A stretch of 20,360 bases of DNA from Tubiluchus corallicola (taxonomy: Eukaryota; Priapulida; Priapulimorpha; Priapulimorphida; Tubiluchidae). Under the pieces are notes generated by a model. The model worked only from the letters and a program-made list of their open reading frames with translations, made no database searches and was not told the DNA's origin. The stretch lies in NCBI GenBank assembly GCA_030141605.1, contig JAQGDQ010001603.1, positions 12,501 through 32,860 of the forward strand, in the 5' to 3' direction. The first letter of the stretch is position 1. The number at the start of each line of letters is the position of its first letter. Positions 9,765 to 19,350 of this stretch are shown here, one piece after another. Both the position numbers and the translations under genes were made by a program.

Positions 9765-10170
9765 TAAACTAAAACTGATGCCGCAGCGCATCCACCCGCA
9801 AACTCGGAGACAAATTGCGTCTCTTTTTGAAAACTGTCATCGTTCCACATTCTCTGTTGTCTTTCGTCAAATTATGAAAGAACCATTTCGTGAACATATA
9901 AATCTATATTCCTTAGTTTTTGAAATCGTCATCTTTGAAAGGAGAATAAGGGAATCTCTTCCGTCAAATGATGACGCCCTCTTTGCCTAATGATTCTTCA
10001 TTTCTACAAACTTGGCAGCGCAATTTGTAATGTCTCTTTTTGAAAAGTATCTCCGTTCCAGACTCTCTGTTTTCTGTGTCAGATTATGCAAAACAAACCA
10101 TTTCGTGGACATATAGATCCACATACCTTAGTTTTTGAAATCGTCATCTATGAATGACATTCTGTTATTA
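9765..10170 (+). repeat. Imperfect tandem duplication of about 240 bp
   Basis: Segment 9780-10000 is partly repeated at 10014-10165. Shared strings are 'tctctttttgaaaa', 'cgttccaga/cattctctgtt', 'aaccatttcgtg.acatata' and 'ccttagtttttgaaatcgtc'. A further block (tcaaatgatgacg...ctaat.attcttcatttctac) is shared between 9187-9230 and 9962-10005. The 76-residue frame at 9760-9990 has no recognisable motif and is probably not a gene. Confidence 0.6.
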
Positions 10171-10245
10171 CGACAGCAAAAATGAAAGCGAGGGTTACCA
10201 GTTCAATGCCAGTGCTTTAATTGTCACGTGACTTTTTTATTCTAG

Positions 10246-10386
10246 GTGGCAAAAGAAGCTTATCAGGCTCTGCTGGTTCTCAGATTAAGTGAACCGGTAA
10301 CTAAAAAATACCGGAAGTTTGAAGCTGAGTGCCAGTATAAATCAAAGACTCAGTATGGATACGATTATAATGCTACAAACACTAGG
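10246..10386 (+). CDS. Receptor ectodomain exon (third in window)
   Basis: The exon encodes 47 residues in phase 0 at both ends. It begins VAKEAYQALLVLRLSEPVTK, a close match to the receptor-cyclase family segment '(A)KeAy.allvltl..p....y..F'. Then comes KKYRKFEAEC, the helix in which family members have 'f..f..ev', followed by a tyrosine-rich run with an N-glycosylation sequon (NAT) before the last codons. The acceptor is tttttattctag|GTG and the donor ACTAGG|gtaagt, close to consensus. One cysteine (EAEC) could take part in a disulfide. A 36-bp minisatellite begins within about ten bases of the donor. The exon is too short to have been found as an ATG-initiated open frame. Confidence 0.85.
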
Positions 10387-10394
10387 GTAAGTGT

Positions 10395-11335
10395 TTGCTT
10401 ACTGCTTAGCATGGTGCAATGAACAATAGGGCATGTGTTACTTAGCGAGATGCAATGAACAATAGGGCATGTGTTACTTAGCACGGTGCAATGAACAATA
10501 GGGCATGTGTTACTTAGCGAGGTGCACTGAACAATGTATTACTTAGCATGGTGCACTGAACAATAGCGCATGTGTTACTTAGCATGGTGCAACAAACGGT
10601 AGGGTATAAGTTACTTAGCACGGTGCAATGAACAGTAGGGGTTGTGTTACTTAGCATGGTGCAACAAACAGTAGGGTATAAGTTACTTAGCACGGTGCAA
10701 TGAACAGTAGGGGTTGTGTTACTTAGCATGGTGCAAGAAACAGTAAGGTATAAGTTACTTAGCACGGTGCAATGAACAGTAGGTTATGTGTTACTTAGCA
10801 TTGTGCAAAAAACAGTGGGGCATGTGTTACTTAGCATGGTGCAAAGAACAGTAGGGCATGTGTTACTTATCATGGTGCAACAAACACTGTATATATTTAT
10901 TGCTTTAAATGCCTACAAATGCAAAGCTAGTAATGAAACATACACAAGCAGGGTATAAGTTACTTAGCACGGTGCAATGAACAGTAGGTTATGTGTTACT
11001 TAGCATTGTGCAATAAACAGTGGGCATGTGTTCCCTAGTACAGTGCAGTGATCAGTAGGATATGTGTTGCTTAGCGAGGTGCAATGAAAAATGGGCATGT
11101 ATTACTTACCATCGTGCACTGAACAATAGGGCATCTGTTAATTAGCATGGTGCACTGAACAATAGGGCATGTATTAGTTAGCATGGTGCACTGAACAATA
11201 GGGCATGTGTTACTTAGCATGGTGCACTGAACAATAGGGCATGTGTTACTTAGCGAGGTGCAAAAAACAGTGGGGCATGTGTTACTTAGCATGGTGCAAA
11301 AAACAGTCGGGCATGTGTTACTTATCATGGTGCAA
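10395..11335. repeat. 36-bp minisatellite in two blocks with a higher-order duplication
   Basis: Units of about 36 bp contain 'gtgttacttagcatggtgca' and 'ctgaacaatagggcat' with frequent substitutions. Blocks 10395-10880 and 10950-11335 are separated by a unique 70-base spacer (caaacactgtatatatttat... to ...gaaacatacacaa). That spacer recurs after the second block at 11333-11403, exactly 455 bases later, so a 455-bp segment was duplicated. Minus-strand frames of LSNTCPIVQCTM repeats are artefacts. Confidence 0.9.
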
Positions 11336-11403
11336 CAAACACTGTATATATTTATTGCTTTAAATGGCTACAAATGCAAAGCTAGTAATGAAACATACAC
11401 AAC

Positions 11404-11924
11404 TTAGTTACATGAAAAAATCAGTGGTTTTAAAAAATAGTATTAGTGTCTGCTGTTAATAGTATAGTATCTACGCTGACTTGTTGGAGACATATTAAAA
11501 ATAAAAAACAAATGCATTGACTCGAAATTTCTAGTTCCTTAGTCAGAATTTCGAGTTAATATTTTTTTACTATGTCCTTAACAAGCCACCGTAGGTATGC
11601 AACTAACACGGAAATTTTTCCATGTGCCATTTTTCTGCAGCTGTTTCTGCAAACATATCCTCCATGTTTCCAACATTGCGAGACACTGTATGCTAGAGTT
11701 TGAAAAACGCAAGTACCTAGGCTTCTGTAACTCATGACGTAAAGTATTCCTTCTAACTGCATACTCGCAGCTTAATTAGTGTCGTTTTCTGAAACATCAG
11801 AACTCCCTGCAAAACTAAACCACAGATTCGCGAGATGAAGGGAAACCTTTTAAATAAAGGGGTGGGCAGATCAATCCGTCCTGTCAGTGTAAAAACAGAG
11901 CAATAGTAATCCAGCAGTTACGAG
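11404..11924. other. Intronic sequence with one small hairpin
   Basis: No gene recognised. A perfect 10-bp inverted repeat, ACTCGAAATT (11520-11529) and AATTTCGAGT (11547-11556), could form a hairpin with a 17-base loop, followed by a T-run. In an animal intron this is probably incidental. The minus-strand frame at 11556-11762 has no recognisable motif. Confidence 0.4.
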
Positions 11925-13900
11925 TGGCAACCAAACTATGCTAGCAACCACAGTAGCAACCATACTATGCTAGCAACCACACTAGTAACCGTACTATGCT
12001 AGCAACCACACTTGTAACCATACTATGCTAGCAACCACACTAGTAACCGTACCATGCTAGCAACCACACTAGTAACCGTACTATGCTAGCAACCACACTT
12101 GTAACCATACTATGCTAGCAACCACACTAGTAACCATTCTATGCTAGCAACCACACTAGTAACCATACTATGTTAGCAACCACACTTGTAACCATACTAT
12201 GCTAGCAACCACACTAGTAACCATACTATGCTAGCAACCACACTAGTAACCATACTATGCTAGCAACCACACTTGTAACCATACTATGCTAACAACCACA
12301 CGAGTAACCATACTATGTTAGCAACCGCACTAGTAACCATACTATGTTAGCAACCGCACTAGTAACCATACTACGCTAGCAACCACACTAGTAACCATTC
12401 TATGTTAGCAACCACACTAGTAACCATACTATGTTAGCAACCGCACTAGTAACCATACTATGTTAGCAACCACACTAGTAACCATTCTATGCTAGCAACC
12501 ACACTAGTAACCATACTATGTTAGCAACCACACTAGTAACCATACTATGCTAGCAACCACACTAGTAACCATTCTATGCTAGCAACCACACTAGTAACCA
12601 TACTATGTTAGCAACCGCACTAGTAACCATACTACGCTAGCAACCACACTAGTAACCATTCTATGCTAGCAACCACACTAGTAACCATACTATGCTAGCA
12701 ACCACACTTGTAACCATACTATGCTAACAACCACACTAGTAACCATACTGTGCTAGCAACCACACTAGTAACCATTCTATGCTAGCAACCACACTTGTAA
12801 CCATACTATGCTAGCAACCACACTTGTAACCATACTACGCTAGCAACCACACTAGTAACCATACTATGCTAACAACAACACTAGTAACCATACTACGCTA
12901 GCAACCACACTAGTAACCATTCTATGCTAGCAACCACACTTGTAACCATACTATGCTAGCAACCACACTTGTAACCATACTATGCTAGCAACCACACTTG
13001 TAACCATACTATGCTAGCAATTAAAGTAACAACCATACCATCGTAGCAACCATACTATGCTAGCAACCACACTAGTAACCATACTACACTAGCAATTAAA
13101 GTAACAACCATACCATCCTAGCAACCACACTAGCAACCATAATATGCTGACAACCAAACTAGTAACCTTACTATGTTGGCAACCAAACTAGCAACCATAC
13201 TATGTTAGCAACCAAACTAGCAATCATACTATGCTAGCAACCACACTAGTAACCATACTTTGCTAGCAACCACACTAGCAACCATACTATGTTAGCAACC
13301 ACACTAGCAACCATACTATGCTAGCAACACACTAGTAACCATACTATGCTAGCAACCACACTACCAACCGTACTATGCTATCAACCACACTTGTAACCAT
13401 ACTATGCTAGCAATTAAAGTAACAACCATACCATCCTAGCAACCACACTAGCAACCATAATATGCTGGCAACCAAACTAGTAACCTTACTATGTTGGCAA
13501 CAAAACTAGCAACCATACTATGTTAGCAACCAAACTAGCAACCACACTATGCTAGCAGCCAAACTAGCAACCACACTATGGTAGCAACCAAACTAGTAAC
13601 CTTACTATGCTAGCAACCAAACTAGCAACCAAACTAGTAACCTTACTATGCTAGCAACCATACTATGCTAGCAATCAAACTATGCTAGCAACCATACTAT
13701 GCTAGCAACCATACTATGCTAGCAACCAAACTATGCTAGCAACCTTACTATGCTAGCAACCATACTATGCTAGCAACCAAACTATGCTAGCAACCATACT
13801 ATGCTAGCAACCATACTATGCTAGCAACCATACTATGCTAGCAACCATACTATGCTAGCAACCCAACTAGCAAGCAACCAAACTAGCAATCATGCTATAC
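11925..13900. repeat. Large minisatellite, 29-bp unit shifting to 17-bp unit
   Basis: About 2 kb of units containing ATGCTAGCAACCACAC(T)AGTAACCATACT, period 29. Most differ at a few fixed positions (agt/tgt, cat/cgt, tat/tac). From about 13640 the unit contracts to 17 bp (CTATGCTAGCAACCATA), as if the inner 'cacactagtaac' portion was lost. Interruptions with 'aattaaagtaacaaccatac' occur at about 13020, 13093 and 13411. Both strands carry many stops, so it is non-coding. Confidence 0.95.
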
Positions 13901-14266
13901 AGTTGCGGATTTTGCATTTACGAATAAACGAGAAAGTGATAGCCCCGCATCTCTGCTGCTAAATAACTACTAACAGCCGCAAGTCTTTCCGTTATTCAAA
14001 GAAAGTTTCTAGCGATAACAATTATCTAATTATGGCAGAGAAACATGTAGGAAGTCCAGGACTTATCGAACGTAATACAGGAAACGAAAGCTAAAAAGCT
14101 GGCGGACGTTAAACAGCAAAAAGATCTGCTAATGAAGTTTTTGCAGCTAGAATACAGTTATGGTTACGAAGATGACATGGAAATATGAAAAAAAAGAGTG
14201 AGAATTTCAAAAACAATTTACATATTTTTCATATTTATAAACTGACCATCTTCAAAATTAAGTCTA
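13901..14266. other. Intronic sequence, nothing firm
   Basis: No recognised coding on either strand. The right portion (about 14190-14266) lies directly downstream, on the minus strand, of a reverse-transcriptase fragment and may be its 3' untranslated tail. Confidence 0.35.
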
Positions 14267-14570
14267 TTAATATGGCCTGGGGTAAATGAATTGTGCATTA
14301 GTGTGTAAGTTGTCATGTTGATACGTTATATTTTCAAGTCTTGACATCGTTAATACTTTTGTTTTGATTTTGAATGCGGTTAAAGTTTTAATACGTTTGA
14401 TTTCGACTGGCAGTGAATTCCAGAGCTGGGCGACTTTTTTCCTATTGAATTGTTTCAAAAGTGATGGTTTGTTCTGGTTTGTTTCAAATGTTTTGGTGTT
14501 TAATTCAGGATTTTTGAGTTGTGTTAATTCGTTACGTTTGAACGGAATAACTAAATTATCTATATATTTG
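14267..14570 (-). pseudogene. Non-LTR retrotransposon ORF2 C-terminal fragment (antisense to the receptor)
   Basis: The minus-strand frame contains KKVAQLWNSLPVEIKRIKTL followed by TAFKIKTKVL, the common C-terminal motif 'r..klWNsLP.eir...sl..Fk..lk' of CR1/jockey/RTE-type element proteins. Only the last roughly 100 residues are present. The N-terminal side runs into an (AT)n tract at 14577-14606, so the fragment is 5'-truncated as is usual for these elements. It is probably inactive. Confidence 0.65.
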
Positions 14571-14574
14571 AATG

Positions 14575-14576
<2 letters not shown>

Positions 14577-14606
<30 letters not shown>
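14577..14606. repeat. Short (TA)n microsatellite
   Basis: A run of about 14 TA dinucleotides at the truncated end of the antisense retrotransposon fragment. Confidence 0.9.
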
Positions 14607-14609
<3 letters not shown>

Positions 14610-14669
14610 GAATGATAATGCATGATAATCTTTGTGTGTTTAAATGGTTGGTATTTTGTACTTTATTTC

Positions 14670-15216
14670 TTAAAGGAAAGGCAGACGATTGTGTAAACAT
14701 TACTTCAGAATAAACAATGCTCTAAAATATTGAAAAGAACAAGTTTTTTTTAATCAAAGCTTAGATTAAATAATAATTACCTCGGATACTCAAATTTCGC
14801 TAAATTTTCAAAGCTACGCGCGGCTCAGTGAATCTACTAAGATTAGTAACGGTGCCTTTTTCTCACATTCGCGTGGCCGACAGATGGAAGGCGTGATAAC
14901 CATGATCATGAACTGCAGTGTTAGTTTCTGACGTCATATGATGTAAAGCCCAATTTACGTGACATCAAGCGTTTAAACAGTACTATAACATTATGTTAAT
15001 GTACTTGACGTGCAAGGGAAGACGCCTACCATTGCACAAACTTTGGTTAATTTCTGACGTAAGCAATATCTGTGTTCGGTTGCTGCTAATTAACTTTCTA
15101 AGCTAATTATTCATAAATATGAAACAATTGTTAACTTTTATAGGCAAGAAAATGTATATTTTGGAGAGTAAATTAAAATGAGATTGAGTCTAAACAATCG
15201 TCCGGTCTTTCTTTAA
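14670..15216 (+). mobile_element. MITE-like element, family A copy 2 (both ends present)
   Basis: The left end TTAAAGGAAAGGCAGACGAT continues TGTGTAAAC. The right end gtctaaacaatcgtccggtc continues tttctttaa, which is its inverted complement with few mismatches, giving terminal inverted repeats of about 28 bp. The interior is non-coding and matches 2741-3253. The TTAA at each outer edge could be a target duplication or part of the terminal repeat. At 547 bp with no transposase, it is a non-autonomous DNA element. Confidence 0.75.
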
Positions 15217-15340
15217 AGTTAGTTACAGAATACGCATTCTTATGTTTAGCTTGTATTGATGTTTTGTGTGACAAACCTAATATTAATTTTAGTGCATAGT
15301 TTTCTAACGCATTTACTTTTACAAAAGCCCTAATCATAGC

Positions 15341-15850
15341 AAGTCATAGATTCAGTAACCATAGATAATCGTATTTCTTTCGTATGTATCTCATGCAACT
15401 ATAGCTTTTCACGATTCACTAATTCTGTACTTTATTGGTCTGAATAAATCTCTAGAAACTGATTTAGAGCAAGTCATAGATTCAGTAACCATAGATAAAC
15501 GTATTTCTTTTGTAGGTCTCTCATGCAACTATAGCTTTTCACGATTTACTAATTCTGTACATTATTGGTCTGAATAAATCCCTAGAAGCTGATCTAGAGC
15601 AAGTCATAGATTCAGTAACCATAGATAAACGTTTTCATTTGTAGGTATCTCATGCAACTATAGCTTTTCACGATTCACTAATTCTGTACTTTATTGGTCT
15701 GAATAAATCCTTAGAAGCTGATCTAGAGCAAGTCATAGATTCAGTAACCATAGATAAACGTATTTAATTTGTAGGTGTCTCATGCAACTATAGCTTTTCA
15801 CGATTCACTAATTCTGTACTTTATTGGCCTGAATAAATCCCTAGAAGCAA
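15341..15850 (+). repeat. 130-bp tandem repeat containing a splice acceptor and part of a receptor exon, 4 copies
   Basis: Copies start (aagtcatagattcagtaacc) at 15341, 15471, 15601 and 15730. Each holds an acceptor region and the coding block beginning SHATIAFHDSLILYFIGLN. Exon-equivalent starts are 15386, 15516, 15645 and 15775. Copy 1 has lost the acceptor AG (gtatg instead of gtagg); copies 2 and 3 keep TGTAG|GT. Copies 2 and 3 read in frame for 42 and 40 codons to stops at 15642-15644 and 15765-15767. Copies 1-3 lack the 3' coding part of the exon. Copy 4 merges into the functional exon. Confidence 0.92.
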
Positions 15851-15910
15851 ATCTGGATCATCACGATGGTAGATCTATGCGAAAGTTTTTGTGGAACACC
15901 ACGTTTGAAG
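15775..15910 (+). CDS. Receptor ectodomain exon (fourth in window), 3'-most copy of a partial tandem exon duplication
   Basis: Read from the acceptor tttaatttgtag|GTG in phase 0, the exon gives VSHATIAFHDSLILYFIGLN and ends RSMRKFLWNTTFEG across the next junction. This is the family's 'as.fHDallLYa.aln..l......dG..i...mWnrtFeGv.G' block. It carries two N-glycosylation sequons (NKS and NTT). The donor GAAG|gtgggc is weaker than those of the neighbours. The frame is 136 bases and ends in phase 1, matching the next exon. The acceptor and about the first 75 coding bases are repeated three more times upstream at 130-base spacing. Only this copy continues into the LDHHDG...WNTTFEG coding sequence and the donor, so it is the functional one. 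The ATG-like start at 15866 is internal to the exon. Confidence 0.88.
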
Positions 15911-16059
15911 GTGGGCGCCCTTTTTCATGTTTCAATAAGTAAAACCATTTTATCTGAAACTGGTCAGTTTTGCATTTTATGTTTGACTTTAATTTTTAAG
16001 GACATATTTACCAGTGTATGGACTTTAGATTCATATCTTTATTTTCTTTTTTCGGTTTT

Positions 16060-16335
16060 GTTTATTTATTTTTCTATGCAATAGTTTATTTTGTTAACCT
16101 ATTTACGTGTTTACTTATTTATTATTTATTTGTTTTTTCATTGTTAGTTAGTCAATTTGTAGGCTGGTCAGTCGGTTAGTCGATCATCCACCTTTTTGTT
16201 TGTTCATTTCTTTATTTGTTTGCTTGTGTGCTTGCTTCTTTGTTTGTTTATTTATTTATCTATTTGTTTGTTTGTTGGTTGGTTGGTTGGTTTGTCTGTT
16301 TGTTCATTCATTCATTGCTATGTATTGATTTATAT
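16060..16335. repeat. T-rich low-complexity stretch (TTTA/TTTG/GGTT-like)
   Basis: Diverged T-rich tetranucleotides (tatttatt, gtttgttt, ggttggttggttggtt) lead into the ATTC tract. It lies in the intron between the fourth and fifth exons. The hydrophobic open frames across it are artefacts. Confidence 0.8.
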
Positions 16336-16720
16336 AGAGTTCATTTACATTCATTCATTCATTCATTCATTCATTCATTCATTCATTCATTCATTCATTC
16401 ATTTGTTCGTTCTCTCACTCATTCATTCATTCATTCGCTTATTATTTATTTATTCAGTCATTCATTCATTCATTCGCTCATTCATTCATTCATTCATTCA
16501 TTCATTTATTCATTCATTCATTTATTCATTCATACATTTGTTCATTCATTGATTCATTCATACATTCATTCATTCATTCATACATTTGTTCATTCATTCA
16601 TACATTTATTCATTCACTCGTTCATTCATTCATTGATTCATTCACTTATTATCTATTTATTCAGTCATTCATCCAATATTTCTGCTTTTCATTCATTAAT
16701 TCATCCACTCACTCACTCAT
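16336..16720. repeat. (ATTC)n microsatellite with interspersed variants
   Basis: About 385 bases of attcattc with variants such as atac, attt, gttc and actc. The overlapping open frames (FIHSFIHS repeats) at 16196-16552 and 16216-16776 are low-complexity artefacts. Confidence 0.95.
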
Positions 16721-16780
16721 TCATTTGTTTTTGCTCTGTTAAACTCGCTGACTTTTGTATAATTACAATTATTTAAACAT

Positions 16781-16793
16781 CACACACACACAC
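16781..16793. repeat. Short (CA)n run
   Basis: Six or so CA dinucleotides, about 50 bases upstream of the fifth exon's acceptor. Confidence 0.8.
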
Positions 16794-16841
16794 ATTCAAC
16801 TGTCCTACTGAACTCTTTAAGATAATAATGTTTTTCTCTAG

Positions 16842-16936
16842 GTGTGGCGGGGACAGTGGTAATAAACGAGAATGGTGATAGAGAATGCGACTTTGAAATA
16901 CTTTCCATGACGCCTTACCAAAGTGGAAAATTTGAG
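16842..16936 (+). CDS. Receptor ectodomain exon (fifth in window)
   Basis: With the last G of the previous exon this reads G-VAGTVVINENGDRECDFEIL and then SMTPYQSGKFE. It corresponds to the family block 'G.tG.v.iD.nGDR..dysll.m.....g.f..v', one of the most recognisable segments of natriuretic-peptide and guanylyl-cyclase receptors. The acceptor is tttttctctag|GT and the donor TTTGAG|gtgcgt. The length is 95 bases, entering phase 1 and leaving phase 0. The residue often Asp in 'iDenGDR' is Asn here (INENGDR). The open frame runs on to about 17040, but the downstream residues (VRHISGEC...) are not family-like, so the donor is preferred. No later exon of the gene is recognised in the remaining 3.4 kb. 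Confidence 0.88.
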
Positions 16937-16994
16937 GTGCGTCACATTTCTGGGGAATGCACTGATAGTATTGCTGTGTTGACACGGAATTTTT

Positions 16995-17530
16995 GTGAGG
17001 ACCCAATCTTAAATTGTAGTTCAAAACAATCTGCTCTTTAAAATATTGAAAGGAAACATTATATTTTTTTCAAAAATGACTCACATGAAAGAATTATTAC
17101 CACACAAACACAATTTCGCGTTCGCGCCACTAGTTTTTCAATGCAACATGCATTTCGCCATTCGCTAGTTAGACGGGAACTAGCGCCTCCATTTCGGAAA
17201 TGCATTGCACAAAAAACAGATGCTGTTCCTCTCAGTTCAGAGGTGCTCATTTGTGACGTATTTTACATGTTCTTGAGCTCATGCGTGAGCACAGCAAAAA
17301 ACCAGAAATTAAAATTTTTGTGTATATCACACTGAATGTAGCACAGTAGCACTGTACTTAAATTATGTTCAGTTGTGATGTCATCAATAGTTGAGCTCGC
17401 CTGTAATTAATTAAACCATTTTACCTATTATTAAGAATGCGTTGGCATTATTGCGGGTGTTAAAGTGTACACCTTTTCCCGTACTTCAAAATTGGGTGGA
17501 GTGTAAAAAATCATACTGTTTTACTTTAAA
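16995..17530 (+). mobile_element. MITE-like element, family B copy 3
   Basis: The left part (gacccaatcttaaattgtag...aaaatattgaaaggaaac) matches the reversed right side of 1969-2548. The right end is 'catactgttttactttaaa'. It begins about 60 bases after the fifth exon's donor. Terminal repeats are degenerate. The two small open frames on opposite strands here (17059-17250, 17141-17335) are shadows of the repeat. Confidence 0.65.
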
Positions 17531-17644
17531 ATTTGGAAAAACTAATTCTTTTTTAAATTAATTTAACAAAGATTTCCTTTAAATACGTGACTCAAACAAA
17601 ATGTCTAGCATACACATGAATTGGCCTGTAGGGTCCTAAAGATA

Positions 17645-17880
17645 CAGTCCTCGCTTAACGATTCCCCTTTGAGGGACGTCTCTTTTAACGACGCCGAAAT
17701 ATTTGAAACCTTTCAAACAAGTAGAAAGAAATTAATTAGTAGAATCCATAAAGAAACTCATAAAACGTTAAATTTATATGATTTAAGCAGCATTGATTTT
17801 TGCCTCTGGAACGTATCTCAATTCTTTTACATTACTCTCTATGGAAGTTTTGATTCCGCTTAATGACGTTTCACTTAACA
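17645..17880 (+). mobile_element. pogo/Tigger-like terminal fragment
   Basis: Starts CAGTCCTCGCTTAACGATTC after a TA, and carries the repeated subterminal motif (T)TTAACGA(C) at about 17654, 17685 and 17860 (cgcttaatgacgtttcactt). This is reminiscent of pogo/Tigger-type Tc1-mariner elements, whose ends contain 'cctcgcttaacgac'-type strings. No matching inverted right end was found. The 80-residue open frame inside lacks a recognised DDE motif. It is interrupted on the right by the family B copy. Confidence 0.45.
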
Positions 17881-18292
17881 TCGCATTTCAAAAAAACAGG
17901 TTTTGTACCTCTCAGTGCAGATGTGTCCGTTTGTGACAAACTGCTCACGTTCGACAGCTCATGCGCGAGCACAACGGTAAATTTGAAACTTGATTTTTTA
18001 TCCTAAAACTTACTTAGTTTTAGTACAACACACTGAATATCTTACAGTATCACTGTACTTCAATTTTCGCTTTCACAAACAGGTGCAACACCCTCGTGGA
18101 ATATTTTTGCTGTTGAAAATTATGTTGGTTTGTGATGTCATCAATAGTTGGGCTCGCCCGTCGTTAATTAAGTTTTTAATCTATTATTTAATTATCAGAA
18201 ATGCTTTTGCAGTGTTAATTGCGTTAAAATGTATACTTTTTATCGGACTTTAAAATACGGTGGTATATAAAAAATCATCCTGTCTTCCGTTA
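17880..18292 (+). mobile_element. MITE-like element, family B copy 4 (5'-truncated)
   Basis: Starts inside the family sequence at 'ttgtacctctcagtgcag' and runs to the right end 'aaaatcatcctgtcttcc'. It shares 'tgtgatgtcatcaatagttg', 'ggctcgcccgt.gttaattaa' and 'tcagaaatgctttt'. It lies downstream of another copy in the same orientation. The left half is missing. Confidence 0.65.
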
Positions 18293-18567
18293 TCACAAAT
18301 TAATGTTGGATGTAGGCTCATCGTATCCTGCCTAAAAAACTTGAAAATGCCGCATAAATTATCATAGCATTACTTCCTTCTTTCTGGCACTTTTCTAATT
18401 ATTTCAAAAACGTGTGAGAAATTCCTGCATGGATGCCAGCCAATTATCTCACCGATTTTCCTTTATTTGCCACGTTCAAAACATTTCATTAAAAACGAAT
18501 ATGTGTAGAAGTCACAGACAGAATATATGAAGCAACCATTAAGCTAATAACGCAAAAGCATTAGGCA

Positions 18568-19169
18568 CCGTGGCGGCTCTTGTGTAGGGACTGCAGCACC
18601 CCCTGGTTTCACTCAGTATTATCGGTATTATTCAATATAGTAAGTCTTTTTTCTTTAGTTATTTCTTTATACTTGTACGGAACCAAAGCACGTGGGGGTA
18701 GTACTGTTTGCTTCACAGCCCAAGCAACCCGGCTTTTGGCTGCTGTGCGCATGCGGCCATACACACATGTCCGAGAAAACACACTGTACGCTAGCGTCTG
18801 CTGCTAGGTAGAAAAGTACTGTCTCTAGCACAGTAACAATTGCCACGTGCTTAACCGTGTACCGTCATATTTTTGGATATGATAAAGTGTAAACTTAGCA
18901 TGTGCGCTTAAAACATAAATTATTTAACAATGGACACCTTGCATCCCCAAGAAATAAGTTCTGTGACTGTAAGTGAACTACAACAGCTTAATTTTTCACA
19001 GTTGTCTCTCAGTGACAAAGTTCCAGTTAAGAAAAGCGACCTTTCAACACCCTGTATTGAAATATTAACATTAAAATTACACGTTTGTTACATTTTACAC
19101 AGTATTAAACAATGTCTAAAAAATTTCTGAAGCAGCACCCCCACTAATTTTAGAAACGAGCCGCCACTG
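18568..19169 (+). mobile_element. hAT-like DNA transposon, internal-deletion derivative
   Basis: The ends CCGTGGCGGCTC and GAGCCGCCACTG form an imperfect 12-bp terminal inverted repeat (CAGTGGCGGCTC type, common in hAT elements). A direct subterminal GCAGCACCCCC occurs just inside both ends. An open frame at 18930-19127 starts MDTLHPQEISS and contains LSLSDKVPVKKSDLSTPCIE, resembling the N-terminal 'l..eKl.vk.lG.p.PDl.i' segment of ZMYM1-like hAT transposases, then stops. No 8-bp target duplication is visible. This suggests an element keeping its promoter and N-terminal end but lacking the catalytic domain. Confidence 0.45.
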
Positions 19170-19350
19170 TTTGTGTCCTAAATTTTGATAGGCCCTTGGT
19201 GCCCCAAGACCGGTGACCAAGTGTCATCTAGTAAACAAACTTATTAAAACTGAACTTGCTAAAGACAAATATATTAAATTCAGCAGATCAACATTTTGAA
19301 TAAATACACAGGCGTACAAAAAATATTCCTCAAATTAAGTTGTAATTCTT

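Noticed and set aside
11519-11568. Hairpin plus T-run as a Rho-independent terminator
   Set aside because: The context is an animal intron, and a bacterial terminator is not meaningful there.
11925-13900. RFX/X-box-like half sites (GTAACC, AGCAAC) in the 29-bp array
   Set aside because: Spacing and orientation do not make a proper X-box; the half sites are too short to be meaningful.
16196-16776. Overlapping frames of Phe-Ile-His-Ser repeats, superficially membrane-like
   Set aside because: They are translations of the ATTC microsatellite in two frames.
18580-18807. Hydrophobic stretch (VLSVLFNIVSLFSLVISLYL) as the receptor's transmembrane exon
   Set aside because: It sits inside the inverted-repeat-bounded element, lacks the preceding ectodomain end and following juxtamembrane motif, and has no convincing splice sites in phase 0.
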